A DNA stretch of 25,917 bases from Bacteroidota bacterium (GCA_023409975.1 JAEYQO010000004.1:1-25917); one strand, 5' to 3'. Shown: positions 1 to 8,447, counted from the stretch's first letter. Program-made: numbers and translations. Notes: generated by a model not told the origin, from the letters alone.

Positions 1-642
1 ATTTTTTATACTGACGAAAAGGGGAATAATACTTATTATGAGTACGGGTCAAAACTGGCGGTTCCCAATAATGCCTTTGTACAACAGACTGTTGCTTCTT
101 TAGATTATATTAAACAAGTTGACGCTACTACGCAGAAGGTTGTTACTGATCTTGCAAGTACACCAAAGACATTGAACATTCTAGAAACCAAGAGTGGGGC
201 TTTTACTATGGCTGCGTACATTCCAATTAAAGATTTAAATGGCAATTTAATACCTCCGGGCACACCTGTCAATCCTCACAACGCAATGGCAGATGAAGCA
301 AGTCTACCATTTAATCCGAACGCTGGTTTGTCAGATAATTCTGGTAATGAGTCCATTAGTCCTGCTACAGCTATGTCCCATGAATTAAGTCATGTGTTCA
401 GTGCCTTTTTCTCTATTAAGGGATATCTGAATACATTAAGTATACCCGAGCCTAACTTTCATAACTATCAAGAGAAGTCCGCGACTGAATTTGAACATCG
501 CGTAGCCGGTTTTGGTGGAGAATGGAAGCGTACGGACCATAAGAGTGGCCAAGAAATTATCACTGAGTCTCCAGTATCTAACAGGCCTATTGTAACAAAC
601 GAGGCTCAATTAGGTCAAGGCGAGCAAATTATATTAAAGTAG
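1..642 (+). CDS. C-terminal part of an Rhs/polymorphic toxin with HExxH zinc-peptidase tip (5' end outside window)
   Basis: The frame is open from base 1 to the TAA at 640-642, so this is the last 213 residues of a longer protein. An internal TTG at 172 is not a credible start. The first ~20 residues (around TYYEYGSKLAVPN) resemble the linker into the toxin tip of Rhs-repeat proteins. A zinc-peptidase signature HELSH lies at nt 379-393 (residues ~127-131), preceded by SPATAMS. A downstream acidic stretch (TEFEHR, residues ~162-167) could supply the third zinc ligand. This layout fits NleD-like (M91-type) peptidase tips carried by Rhs proteins. By inference it is a secreted antibacterial or anti-host toxin, supported by two small genes immediately downstream that could encode immunity. 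The peptidase motif is directly seen; the Rhs assignment rests on recognition, because the repeat core lies outside the window. Confidence 0.72.
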   Translation: MFYTDEKGNNTYYEYGSKLAVPNNAFVQQTVASLDYIKQVDATTQKVVTDLASTPKTLNILETKSGAFTMAAYIPIKDLNGNLIPPGTPVNPHNAMADEASLPFNPNAGLSDNSGNESISPATAMSHELSHVFSAFFSIKGYLNTLSIPEPNFHNYQEKSATEFEHRVAGFGGEWKRTDHKSGQEIITESPVSNRPIVTNEAQLGQGEQIILK

Positions 643-647
643 CATTT

Positions 648-1067
648 ATGGTACGTGCAGCACTGATTTTTTTACTCGCTACGAGTTGTAGCACAACGTC
701 CAAATTACGGAGTGGCTATCCAGATGAAATGATAATATACCATTTGTACCCATTGAGGACCTCATTGGTTTCTATTTCCTGCGAAAAAGTAAAGGATATG
801 CCAGATGCAAAAAAGATAATTGTTAAGGATGTTCAGGAAATAAAGAAACGTTACCAATTGTTTGAAGATAAAAGTAATTTTCAGTTAGACAAGTCTATCG
901 TAGACTTAGATGCTAGGGTCTCAATCGTTTTTCGAAATAATGGAATTGATGTGAAACGTATCTGCTGGTCTAATGTTAAGAGGTGTGAAATGAATGGGGG
1001 TGTATACAAGTATAACGAAGAAGTCGAAAAGTTCCTTTTGGATTACGGTTTGATATTCAAAATGTGA
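648..1067 (+). CDS. small putative lipoprotein, candidate immunity protein
   Basis: 139 residues starting at ATG 648, only five bases after the toxin stop, so almost certainly co-transcribed. The N-terminus has a short hydrophobic run (AALIFLLATSC) ending in a cysteine at residue 14, which resembles a lipobox, followed by a Ser/Thr-rich linker. The rest is a small charged domain (residues ~25-139) with no motif I recognise. Further cysteines occur in SISCEKV, RICWSN and KRCEMN. A membrane-anchored protein directly behind a toxin gene is a common arrangement for immunity to a toxin acting in the envelope or entering through it. The immunity role is inferred from position only. Confidence 0.55.
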   Translation: MVRAALIFLLATSCSTTSKLRSGYPDEMIIYHLYPLRTSLVSISCEKVKDMPDAKKIIVKDVQEIKKRYQLFEDKSNFQLDKSIVDLDARVSIVFRNNGIDVKRICWSNVKRCEMNGGVYKYNEEVEKFLLDYGLIFKM

Positions 1068-1104
1068 CTTCTCAATCTTTAGAAGGTAAAATCACACATT
1101 AGCA

Positions 1105-1461
1105 ATGGGTATAGCTACTACAGTATTTTGGCGGTTATTTGTGGATACTGGTAAATCAGCTTTTGCAGAGAAGGTTTTAAAGGAAATAGTGAAGCAAATT
1201 GGAGAGGTGCAATTGATTAAAAAAGAGGCATATTGGAAGGATAAAGCACTTTATGAGTTGGAGTTTGAGCAGTTGATACAAGCAGAAGACGTAAAAGAAC
1301 TACTCTACCAGATATTGAGAAAAGCGGCCCTAATTTCAAACAGTTGGCAGCTTTCATTGCCGTCCGGTTTGCACACTAATCACGATGAAATAAGTGGAAT
1401 AACTGAAGGCTCATTTAAAGTACATAGCTTGAAGTGGGGGAGTTTCATTATTAATCAATAG
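1105..1461 (+). CDS. small cytosolic protein, candidate second immunity protein
   Basis: 118 residues from ATG 1105, 37 bases after the previous gene and on the same strand. It has no signal peptide. The N-terminal half is amphipathic and Lys/Glu-rich (VLKEIVKQIGEVQLIKK); the C-terminal half alternates aromatic and polar residues and ends GSFKVHSLKWGSFIINQ, suggesting a small alpha/beta domain. I do not recognise the family. Its place in a toxin-proximal run of small genes suggests either a second immunity protein for the same toxin or an immunity gene left from an earlier toxin tip. It could also be unrelated cargo. Confidence 0.5.
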   Translation: MGIATTVFWRLFVDTGKSAFAEKVLKEIVKQIGEVQLIKKEAYWKDKALYELEFEQLIQAEDVKELLYQILRKAALISNSWQLSLPSGLHTNHDEISGITEGSFKVHSLKWGSFIINQ

Positions 1462-1505
1462 TGTTCTATTTCAATTTGGACTGATAACAGTTAGTAATAC
1501 ACATC

Positions 1506-1757
1506 GTGAAGTGTGTTCCTAAAACCGGTCGTTTAAATGGCGCAATAACGGCACCGCGTATATCGAAAGACTTATCTTATGAAATGTTTTTGCGAGGGAT
1601 AGAACACCAGCGTGAATTTGAGATGCCATTATTCTACAAAGGACAAGATGTGGGCGGAAGAAGAGTGGAAGGATTTTTTAATCCTGGCACTCCTAAAAAT
1701 CTTGACGAAATCCCGGTTCAGACATCAAGTACCTGCCCATACTCCTGCAGGTATTGA
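1506..1757 (+). pseudogene. fragmentary ORF, possibly an orphan toxin tip
   Basis: The frame is open from 1488; the first usable start is a GTG at 1506. The predicted 83-residue product contains a stretch (residues ~25-75) rich in aromatic, Gly and Pro residues (FYKGQDVGGRRVEGFFNPG) that looks like protein rather than noise, but it ends in an odd Cys-rich tail. A +1 frame over the last ~50 bases stays open slightly longer and reads FRHQVPAHTPAGIDSPG before a stop, so the real C-terminus may lie in another frame. Its position after a toxin/immunity set suggests a silent or decayed C-terminal toxin fragment. I recognise no family, and the coding status is uncertain. Confidence 0.3.
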
Positions 1758-2049
1758 TTCCCCAGGGTAAAATGAATAGTTAGCGGAAGGTCACCCCCTC
1801 CGCCATACCTCCGATAGACCCCAGTTATTACTCCGTTATACCTCCGTTAATACCGGACCGAGTCTACACCGGCTCTCGACCGCGTCATTACCGTTCACAC
1901 CAACTTTATTATCATCTGTTTTTCGGCGATTTCAGCCAGAAAAAATCTCTTTTGAAGGGTATTTTCAATGCAATAAATACCTGTAAGTTCCCCAATAATT
2001 AGGGCAGTTTAATAATTGACCTTTAATTTTAATGACCGTATAGATACCT
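1758..2049. other. gene-free stretch, left part
   Basis: No convincing coding sequence. Around 1795-1860 there are several copies of a CTCCG-type word (CCTCCGCC, CCTCCGAT, ACTCCGTT, CCTCCGTT). These look like a short, degenerate tandem pattern rather than an organised repeat array. Confidence 0.4.
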
Positions 2050-2123
2050 GGAAAACAACAAAGCCTGTAAATCAATGTTTTACAGGCTTCGAAGGTGCTA
2101 TATATTCTGTGGTTCCGTAGGGG
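2050..2123. repeat. direct repeat copy 1: tRNA-Lys 3'-end remnant plus its terminator
   Basis: About 72 bases match 9698-9769 in the same orientation with only a handful of differences. The shared block contains the inverted repeat AAGCCTGTAAA / TTTACAGGCTT, the spacer GAAGGTGCTATAT, and TGGTTCCGTAGGG. The last is the complement of the discriminator base, acceptor strand and start of the T arm of the tRNA-Lys at 9755-9827. After 2123 the tRNA body is missing. This is the expected signature of an integration site in a tRNA 3' end (attL/attR type), with copy 2 at the intact gene. Confidence 0.75.
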
Positions 2124-3036
2124 CCGGTGATCCTATACCTCTGTATTTCCTTTATATTGTTTAATAGACTTCGTCCTGCAATCCGCGGTACGATTTTGGG
2201 AGTTCTGAAGGTCATCTTTGTATATAACAGGTAATTATCGTTTGTCAATTCTCTACGCCACAGCTACGGGAGCTCCGCGAAACTTGCTTATCAATTACCA
2301 TTAGACCGAAATCACCACGACTGGTCGTTTATCGAAAAACATCAGTGTTACTCACTTTAAACTAAGTTAGTTTATTTCTGCGTATAAGTCGTCTTTAAAC
2401 ATGGAAATAATCTTTTCTAATAGTTGGAAGTCTCTGAGGTTTAGATGGATTGTCCGGCAACAATTCTGATTCACTGCATTCGATAACTATAGTTCGTTAT
2501 TCCCGTCAGGGTTCTCCGATAAGAAAAAGGATATCAGTCGAGGAGCGAGCTAACGAGATGCAACGGAAGCAAGCTATTCGCAAGGAGTTTCACTGTAGAG
2601 AACTTTTCAAACTTGAATGTGAAATACTTTGACTGTGCGCTCCAAGCGCAAGAATCTCTGTAGGTCTGCCACGAGTATCATATACCGGGAAATCCGGAGA
2701 GCTGGTGGCGCTGTGTATAGTTTGCTTGCTCTTTAGGTGTCTATCAGAAATCGGCCTACCCCGTAAAATCCGTTTAATCTTAAAAGGGTGGAACCGTTCG
2801 GGAATATTCAGTAGGTTTTCTTGAAATCACAATAATGCGGTGCTCCGAGTGGGAGCGTAATTCAAGCTAGGTGCCCGTACTTTTGTAAGACGGGCCCAAA
2901 ACGAAGAGCTCCTGCTATTCCAGTATTAATGTTTTTGTGCAGTAGTTCACTCCCCAATTAGCTTTTAGAAAGAAAAGGCCTCGCTGAAAATTGCTCAGAT
3001 TTACAACGTCATCACAGAAGGTTGTCTTCTGAACTA
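2124..3036. other. gene-poor stretch of the island
   Basis: About 0.9 kb with no convincing gene on either strand. One 60-codon frame (2450-2632, TTG start) is present but looks like chance. No repeat, tRNA, IS end or CRISPR structure was seen. It probably represents decayed accessory DNA. Confidence 0.45.
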
Positions 3037-3840
3037 TTAGCTGACCAAGTTGATTGAAAATAGATTTGATTCTGTTGTGCCGGCGATTAAAAACCCACCT
3101 TCTTTACTGCAGACTACTCCTGCAACCTGTTCTTTGAGACTGCCACCGAAAGTCTTTTGCCATAAAAGGGTGCCAACGCTATCGGTTTTGAAAATCCAAA
3201 AATCTCTGTCTCCCTTGTTGTGGGTCAGGTCGAAATCTGACGAACTACTGGAAGCAACTATAACAAATCCCTGGTCCGGTGTGCGTTTGATCATACGGGC
3301 TCCCTCGCCACCGGTTCCACCATAACTCTTCTCCCAAAGCAGATTGCCTTGCCCGTCAATCTTGATGACCCAAACATCCGTAGATCCATATCCCGGTGAG
3401 ACGTCCCCATCGACAGATGCTGTAAAGCCGGCGACGACATAATTGCTGTCAGCGGTTTCTTCAACCGCTTCTGCCATTTCAGTGTCCGACCCGCAATAGT
3501 TTTTTTGCCAAACGAGTGTGCCAGTAGAATCAATTTTTATCACCCAGAAATCAGAAATACCTTTAAACACGATTACATCCCCATCCGATGAACTGGTGTT
3601 TCCAACAATTAGGTAACCTTTGTCAGACGTTTCAATCAGGTGCGTACCGTTATCAAGACCACTTCCCCCATAAGTCTTCTGCCATAGTAAGTCACCGTTG
3701 CTATCCACTTCCATCACCAAAATGTCTGACTCTGGTCCAACCCAAACCTGTCCTACTAAGGTGTAGCCGTTTTTGGAATTAGCTATTGCATCATTTACTA
3801 CGTCAAGATGGATGCTCCCATGGTTTTTTTTCCAAGGCCT
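3037..3840 (-). pseudogene. broken delta-60/SBBP-like repeat protein gene
   Basis: Read on the minus strand, the frame is open from 3840 down to the TAA at 3037-3039. It encodes about five ~58-residue repeats of the form W-Q-K-x-[YF]-G-G-S ... G-[YF]-x-[IV]-[VA]-G ... S-x-DGDV ... D-[FV]-W-[VI]-[IF]-K-x-D-x-x-G-x-L-[LV]. Such repeats form secreted, propeller-like proteins in Bacteroidota. The gene looks broken at both ends. Upstream the same frame meets TGA (3841-3843) and TAG (3847-3849), with no start codon before the first repeat; the first ATG is at 3714, inside it. Downstream the last repeat stops where the DGDV segment should come, and no C-terminal sorting domain follows. An upstream open segment in the same frame (about 3850-4005) does not resemble the repeats. 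Confidence 0.65.
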
Positions 3841-4056
3841 TCAATACTACTCCTGAACTATGGCTGAATCTTCAGCGGTCACATGATCTCTGGTTTGCGA
3901 GTCAAAAGGTATCATTGGAAGCCATTCGCCATTTTGCGCAGAACAGGAATTCAGGGAAGGATAGGTAATACTAGCTATTGCTATTGGTACTTCTAAACCA
4001 CTCCATTTCTATGAATGAATATACAAGCGCAAAACAGTAGCTTCACCTGAGGAAGT

Positions 4057-5031
4057 ATGGTTACAAAAGCCATGATCAGGTTCAGCCAATTAATTTCAGG
4101 TGTAAATCTCCGAACGAAGAAAATCGTCTTTGTTGGGCTTGCTGTTCTTTGTCTCCTGCCCTTCATCTCTCCACCATTGGCTCTGTTGATGGGCTTGATT
4201 GTTGCCAACCTGATGGGAAACCCATTTGTGACACAAACTGCAAAGCTTTCAAAATTACTCCTGCAGATTTCAGTAATGGGGCTTGGATTCGGCATGTATG
4301 TGTTCAGCGCTATCAAAGCCGGTAGCCAGGGTTTACTCTTTACGGTGCTTACTATTTTAGGCACCCTGTTGGCCGGGTATCTGATTGGCCAAATGCTGAA
4401 AGTGGATAAGAACACCACACATCTGGTTTCGTCTGGTACTGCAATCTGCGGAGGAAGCGCCATCGCCGCAGTCGCACCGGTAATCAATGCAAGCCGGGAA
4501 CAAATTTCAGTGGCACTAGGTGCAGTATTCATTCTCAATGCCATTGCTCTTTTCATTTTCCCAGTCATAGTTAAGGCATTCGATTTGAGCCAGGTGCAGT
4601 TCGGCATGTGGAGCGCTATTGCAATTCATGATACAAGCTCGGTCGTGGGAGCAGCTTCCAGTTATGGCCCGCAGACGTTGGAAGTGGCAACAACAATTAA
4701 ACTTGCACGTGCACTCTGGATTATACCAGTTTCCCTCGTTTTCGGATTTATCTACAGGAAACAATCAGGTAAGGGCAAAATACCATGGTTTATCGGCTTC
4801 TTTATGCTGGCCATGATCCTAAACACTTACTTTACGCCTGTTCAGTTTCTGTCGCCCTATCTCGTAACTCTCGCGAAGGCCGGTCTAACCCTTACATTGT
4901 TCCTTATCGGATCCAGTCTCACTGTTTCGCAGCTGCGCACCGTCGGCATCAGACCGTTTATATTGGCAGTAAGTCTTTGGCTGATTATTTCCGTCGCTTC
5001 ACTGGGTGTAATAATGAACACACTTGATTGA
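4057..5031 (+). CDS. yeiH: YeiH-family (UPF0324) membrane transporter
   Basis: 324 residues with about ten hydrophobic segments spread over the whole length, the usual size for this family. Characteristic stretches are visible: GTAICGGSAIAAVAPVI (residues ~127-143), AIHDTSSVVGAA (~189-200) and TIKLARALWIIP (~212-223). Family members are inner-membrane proteins annotated as putative sulfate exporters, but the substrate is poorly established, so I would not assign one. ATG 4057 is used here; ATG 4072 is an alternative that would remove five residues. It lies inside the putative island with no obvious functional partner. Confidence 0.85.
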   Translation: MVTKAMIRFSQLISGVNLRTKKIVFVGLAVLCLLPFISPPLALLMGLIVANLMGNPFVTQTAKLSKLLLQISVMGLGFGMYVFSAIKAGSQGLLFTVLTILGTLLAGYLIGQMLKVDKNTTHLVSSGTAICGGSAIAAVAPVINASREQISVALGAVFILNAIALFIFPVIVKAFDLSQVQFGMWSAIAIHDTSSVVGAASSYGPQTLEVATTIKLARALWIIPVSLVFGFIYRKQSGKGKIPWFIGFFMLAMILNTYFTPVQFLSPYLVTLAKAGLTLTLFLIGSSLTVSQLRTVGIRPFILAVSLWLIISVASLGVIMNTLD

Positions 5032-5060
5032 TTGAGGACAACTGCAGGCAGAGCTAGTTC

Positions 5061-5072
5061 TGTTCATGAACA
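5061..5072. promoter_or_regulatory. 12-bp perfect palindrome, possible operator
   Basis: TGTTCATGAACA is a perfect inverted repeat in the 204-base gap between the transporter and the propeller gene, about 165 bases before the propeller start. Such a symmetric word can be the binding site of a dimeric regulator. No bound factor can be named, and chance occurrence is possible. Confidence 0.25.
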
Positions 5073-5235
5073 TCTTCAGGATATCGACCTAACTTACGCG
5101 GCACGGTATGTTATTACACCTTGAAAGCATAAATGTTGTAAATTCACCTAAATATTTCCAAACTAATTTTTACACTCGAAGACTTTGCTAACTCATTGCG
5201 TTTATGAGCGCAATTACCTAAAAGCCACACCTGAG

Positions 5236-7602
5236 ATGAGAAAACACCTACTTCTATTCTTCTGCATTGTTATATCCTTTCAAGGCCGGGCCCAAGAGAT
5301 ATGGTCGAACTATGTAGCAATGGGTACTGTGTTCAGAGCGATAGACTTTGATTCTACAGGTACAGCCTGGGTTGGTACTACAGCATACGGGCTTAATAGG
5401 ATTAATGATTCATTATGGAATATTCAAACACCGGGGAACAGTGGACTGCCTGCTATTAGCATATTTGCAGTCAGGTTTGATAACCAGAATACTGCATGGC
5501 TGGGAACCAACGGAGGCGGCCTGGTAAAATACGATGGGACAACATGGACGAGCTATACAACGCTCAATTCGGGAATTACAAATGATATTGTTACTGCTAT
5601 TGTTATTGATTCTACTGACCAAAAGTGGATAGCTACTCAGGGAGGTTTGTCGAAATTTGATGGTAGCAACTGGATTAGCTACAAACAGAATAATAGTGGA
5701 ATTGTCAATAATCACATAATTTGTCTTGCTATAGAATCAACGGGTATTCTGTGGATAGGCACAAATTTCGGAATTAGTACGTTTGACGGCACCACTTGGA
5801 CCACCTTTAATACAACTAATAGCGGCCTTCCCAGTAACAATATCAAAAGTATCGCTATCGACGAATCAAATAATGTATGGATCGGAACAAGTATGGGATT
5901 GACAAAGTTTGACGGATCAAATTGGTTAACCTACACGACAAACAATAGTGATATTCCAGAAAATTATGTTGAACGTATTTGCATAGATTCGCAGCAAAAT
6001 AAATGGATCGGAACACTATTTAGCGGAGTCTGCAAGTTTGATGGCAACACATGGACTACTTACAACCCATCGAATAGTGGACTTGCTGATACGATGGTTT
6101 TTTCTATGGCAGTAGACCAGTTTAATCAAGTTTGGGCAGGCACACTAACTGGAGTATCAAAATTTGACGGAACGAACTGGACACTATATGATCCCTGGAA
6201 TACCACACTAACAGATCATGAAATCTCATCGGTTGCAATCGATTCGCAAGGTAATAAATGGTTTGGATCTTTCGGATCGCTAAGTTCTTATGGTGGCGTG
6301 AGCAAGTTCGACGGGACGAATTGGACTACTTTCAGGACCATAAACAGTGGTCTGCCACACAACTATGTTTCGTCAATTCATGTGGACGCACAGGGAGTGC
6401 TGTGGTTTGGAACTGGTGGGGGAGTGGGTGTATATGATGGATTGAACTGGACAGCCTATTCCACATCTGGCAGTGGCTTAGTGAATGATAATGTGACGGC
6501 AATCACATCTGATGGGCAGGGAATTAAATGGATCACCACCTACGGAGGAGGTGTCAGTAAGTTTGATGGTAGTATGTGGACCTCATTTACAGCATCGAAT
6601 AGTTCACTTTTAGACAATAACGTATTTGCAGTAGCGGTAGATGCCCAGGATAATAAATGGTTTGGTACAGGTAGTGGAGTGTCAATGTTTGATGGCGTTA
6701 ATTGGGTTTCATATACGCCTTCCAACAGTGGACTAAGTAATCACTATGTAACAAGTATCTCTATTGATGCACAGGGTACTAAATGGATAGGAACCTATGG
6801 CGGTGGATTGTGTAAATTTGATGGCTCCTCATGGACTGTTTACAACACAACGAACAGTGGGTTGAGTGGAAACCATATTCATGATGTCGAGGTCGACCAG
6901 GCAGGGCGGGTTTGGGTGGCTACATTTTTTGGGATTAGTAGGTTTAATGGGTCAAGCTGGATTGTTTATAATAACTCAAACACAAATGATGGACTAGTAG
7001 ACGATGAAGTACGATCGATTGCATTCGATCTGAATGGCAACCCATGGTTTGGTACATTAAGAGGCGTCTCTGCACTATCAGGAATACCATTGTCGGTTGA
7101 TCTGATTTCGTTTACTGGGAAACAGAACAAACATACTAACCAACTCGAATGGGAGACGGCTAACGAGCAGGATCACGATGGTTTTCTCGTCGAGCGGAGT
7201 ACGGATGGCAAGAAATTCCAGTCTCTGGCTTTTGTTGCCGCAGAGCAACAGAAACTAAACAAGTATTCGTACGATGACACGCGTCCGAACCCCAATGATA
7301 GTTACTATCGTTTGAAAATGGTTGGCAGGAACGGTGACGTTTCTTTCAGTAATGTTTTGCACCTCAGTAATAGAGAAGAAACTCAATTGACGACTATAAT
7401 ATACCCGAATCCGGTTTCAGAATGCTTGAATATTACCACACAGCGAAATGGGGGGAAGCTCAAGATATTTAATAGTTCTGGCGAATGTGTTTTCAGCATA
7501 GCTATAAATGCAACCAAAGTTGAAGTGAATTTGGGTCATTTGCAACCGGGAGTTTATTTGTATAGAATTGGTGAGGACGGCGGTACTTTTGTCAAGCAAT
7601 AA
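5236..7602 (+). CDS. secreted two-component-regulator-propeller protein with T9SS sorting tail
   Basis: 788 residues. The frame stays open upstream to 5185, but ATG 5236 starts a clear signal peptide (MRKHLLLFFCIVISF, cleavage probably after GRAQ), so it is chosen. The body is about 14 repeats of 42-46 residues: N-S-G-L ... [VI]-x-x-[IV]-x-[IV]-D-x-x-G-x-x-W-[IVF]-G-T-x-x-G-[VL]-x-[KM]-F-D-G-x-x-W. This is the Reg_prop type, and 14 units would make two seven-bladed propellers. A spacer starting VDLISFTGKQN and containing a fibronectin-like segment (LEWETANEQDHDGF) follows. The C-terminus (IIYPNPVSECLNI ... GVYLYRI ... FVKQ) is a type A sorting domain for T9SS. No kinase or DNA-binding module is attached, so this is an exported surface or secreted protein, not a hybrid sensor kinase. 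Its ligand is unknown. Confidence 0.88.
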   Translation: MRKHLLLFFCIVISFQGRAQEIWSNYVAMGTVFRAIDFDSTGTAWVGTTAYGLNRINDSLWNIQTPGNSGLPAISIFAVRFDNQNTAWLGTNGGGLVKYDGTTWTSYTTLNSGITNDIVTAIVIDSTDQKWIATQGGLSKFDGSNWISYKQNNSGIVNNHIICLAIESTGILWIGTNFGISTFDGTTWTTFNTTNSGLPSNNIKSIAIDESNNVWIGTSMGLTKFDGSNWLTYTTNNSDIPENYVERICIDSQQNKWIGTLFSGVCKFDGNTWTTYNPSNSGLADTMVFSMAVDQFNQVWAGTLTGVSKFDGTNWTLYDPWNTTLTDHEISSVAIDSQGNKWFGSFGSLSSYGGVSKFDGTNWTTFRTINSGLPHNYVSSIHVDAQGVLWFGTGGGVGVYDGLNWTAYSTSGSGLVNDNVTAITSDGQGIKWITTYGGGVSKFDGSMWTSFTASNSSLLDNNVFAVAVDAQDNKWFGTGSGVSMFDGVNWVSYTPSNSGLSNHYVTSISIDAQGTKWIGTYGGGLCKFDGSSWTVYNTTNSGLSGNHIHDVEVDQAGRVWVATFFGISRFNGSSWIVYNNSNTNDGLVDDEVRSIAFDLNGNPWFGTLRGVSALSGIPLSVDLISFTGKQNKHTNQLEWETANEQDHDGFLVERSTDGKKFQSLAFVAAEQQKLNKYSYDDTRPNPNDSYYRLKMVGRNGDVSFSNVLHLSNREETQLTTIIYPNPVSECLNITTQRNGGKLKIFNSSGECVFSIAINATKVEVNLGHLQPGVYLYRIGEDGGTFVKQ

Positions 7603-7738
7603 TGCGAACCAAAATTCTGCGATGGAATAAGGATTTGTTTGGTCAAATGGATGGGAAAGAGGTTAAGTAAAAGGGCATGCCGAATTACGAGGTACTGGAC
7701 ACGACAATGGCAGGAGGTTTATATTAGGTCCGTTGCGA

Positions 7739-7954
7739 TCAATCCATCAGTTCTGCACAGTCGAACCCGTTATCTTTAAGAAGTCTTATAATTTCTTCTG
7801 ATGATGTTTTTATCGCACCGGCAACACGTAAAATCTTGTCACAGTCCTGAAGATCAAAATTCCACGTTCCTTCCTTCAATAATTTATCCAAATGCGGTTG
7901 TAGTTGCTTCGCTTGTTTTTTCAGCCTTACCGATGTTTTAAATACCAAAACCAC
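7739..7954 (-). CDS. small hypothetical protein with HMA-like pattern
   Basis: 71 residues. It resembles small Bacteroidota proteins with an N-terminal VFKT strand, a central WNFDLQDCDKILRV block and a C-terminal helix ending DNGFDCAEL. This pattern suggests a ferredoxin-like, heavy-metal-associated-type fold, but the CxxC metal motif is absent, so metal binding should not be assumed. It lies 21 bases downstream of the stop of the neighbouring minus-strand membrane protein gene, so the two may be co-transcribed. Function unknown. Confidence 0.6.
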   Translation of the reverse strand: MVLVFKTSVRLKKQAKQLQPHLDKLLKEGTWNFDLQDCDKILRVAGAIKTSSEEIIRLLKDNGFDCAELMD

Positions 7955-7975
7955 AATAGCAATTTTTTGTGATAT

Positions 7976-8380
7976 TTATCGATTTATAGAACGGTATGCT
8001 GGAAGAGCAATGAAAGCACCTACAACTCCCAGTAGAAATGCGATAATTGATCCTGCTTTTCCACTACCCGAGCCAAATACAGCACCTGAGACTACGAAAA
8101 AATGTATGGCGCTGGAAACAATTGCAGTGAAGCCTAAAGTCAACGAAATTCCCGCCCCCCTTTTTGAAGAACGTCTTTTAGCCCGTCCTGCGATGATGAG
8201 GCTTGATAAGCCTAAGCCCAATTCCACCAATCCAAAGGCTCTCGCAGCGGTGACCCCTCGCACATAACCACCATCATTAAAGATTCTGGAACTGGTGTCT
8301 TCTGCTACCTGGGAAAAAACTTTAAAATTTATCAATAGTGTCAATCCCAAAATCAGAAAAGCTGAAATAGACTTCGCCAT
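7976..8380 (-). CDS. small membrane protein, DUF6223-like
   Basis: 134 residues. The N-terminus (AFLILGLTLLINFKVFSQ) is a signal peptide or first membrane helix. Three further hydrophobic segments follow (about residues 49-65, 78-98 and 110-126), separated by a basic loop AGRAKRRSSKRGAG. A Gly-rich loop lies around VFGSGSGKAG. The alternation of basic loops and small-residue-rich helices resembles DUF6223-type proteins, an assignment from memory and uncertain. ATG 8380 gives a normal membrane-targeting N-terminus. Probably paired with the downstream 71-residue gene. Function unknown. Confidence 0.6.
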   Translation of the reverse strand: MAKSISAFLILGLTLLINFKVFSQVAEDTSSRIFNDGGYVRGVTAARAFGLVELGLGLSSLIIAGRAKRRSSKRGAGISLTLGFTAIVSSAIHFFVVSGAVFGSGSGKAGSIIAFLLGVVGAFIALPAYRSINR

Positions 8381-8447
8381 CAGTGTTATTTTGATAGCGA
8401 AATTAATTCCTATTGAAGGAGACTATTTGTAAAAACGCGACTTTATG

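Noticed and set aside
172..642. TTG at 172 as a start codon for the toxin-end gene
   Set aside because: The same frame is open to base 1 and its residues continue the toxin-tip pattern, so the gene begins outside the window.
2231..2303. GGTAATT ... AATTACC inverted ends enclosing about 70 bases
   Set aside because: Only seven paired bases, no transposase, no target duplication and no further symmetry, so not an insertion element.
2450..2632. 60-codon frame in the gene-poor stretch
   Set aside because: It has a TTG start, no recognisable domain, no neighbouring operon and composition compatible with chance.
5185..5235. 17-codon upstream extension of the propeller gene
   Set aside because: It would place a polar segment before a clean signal peptide; ATG 5236 is the better start.
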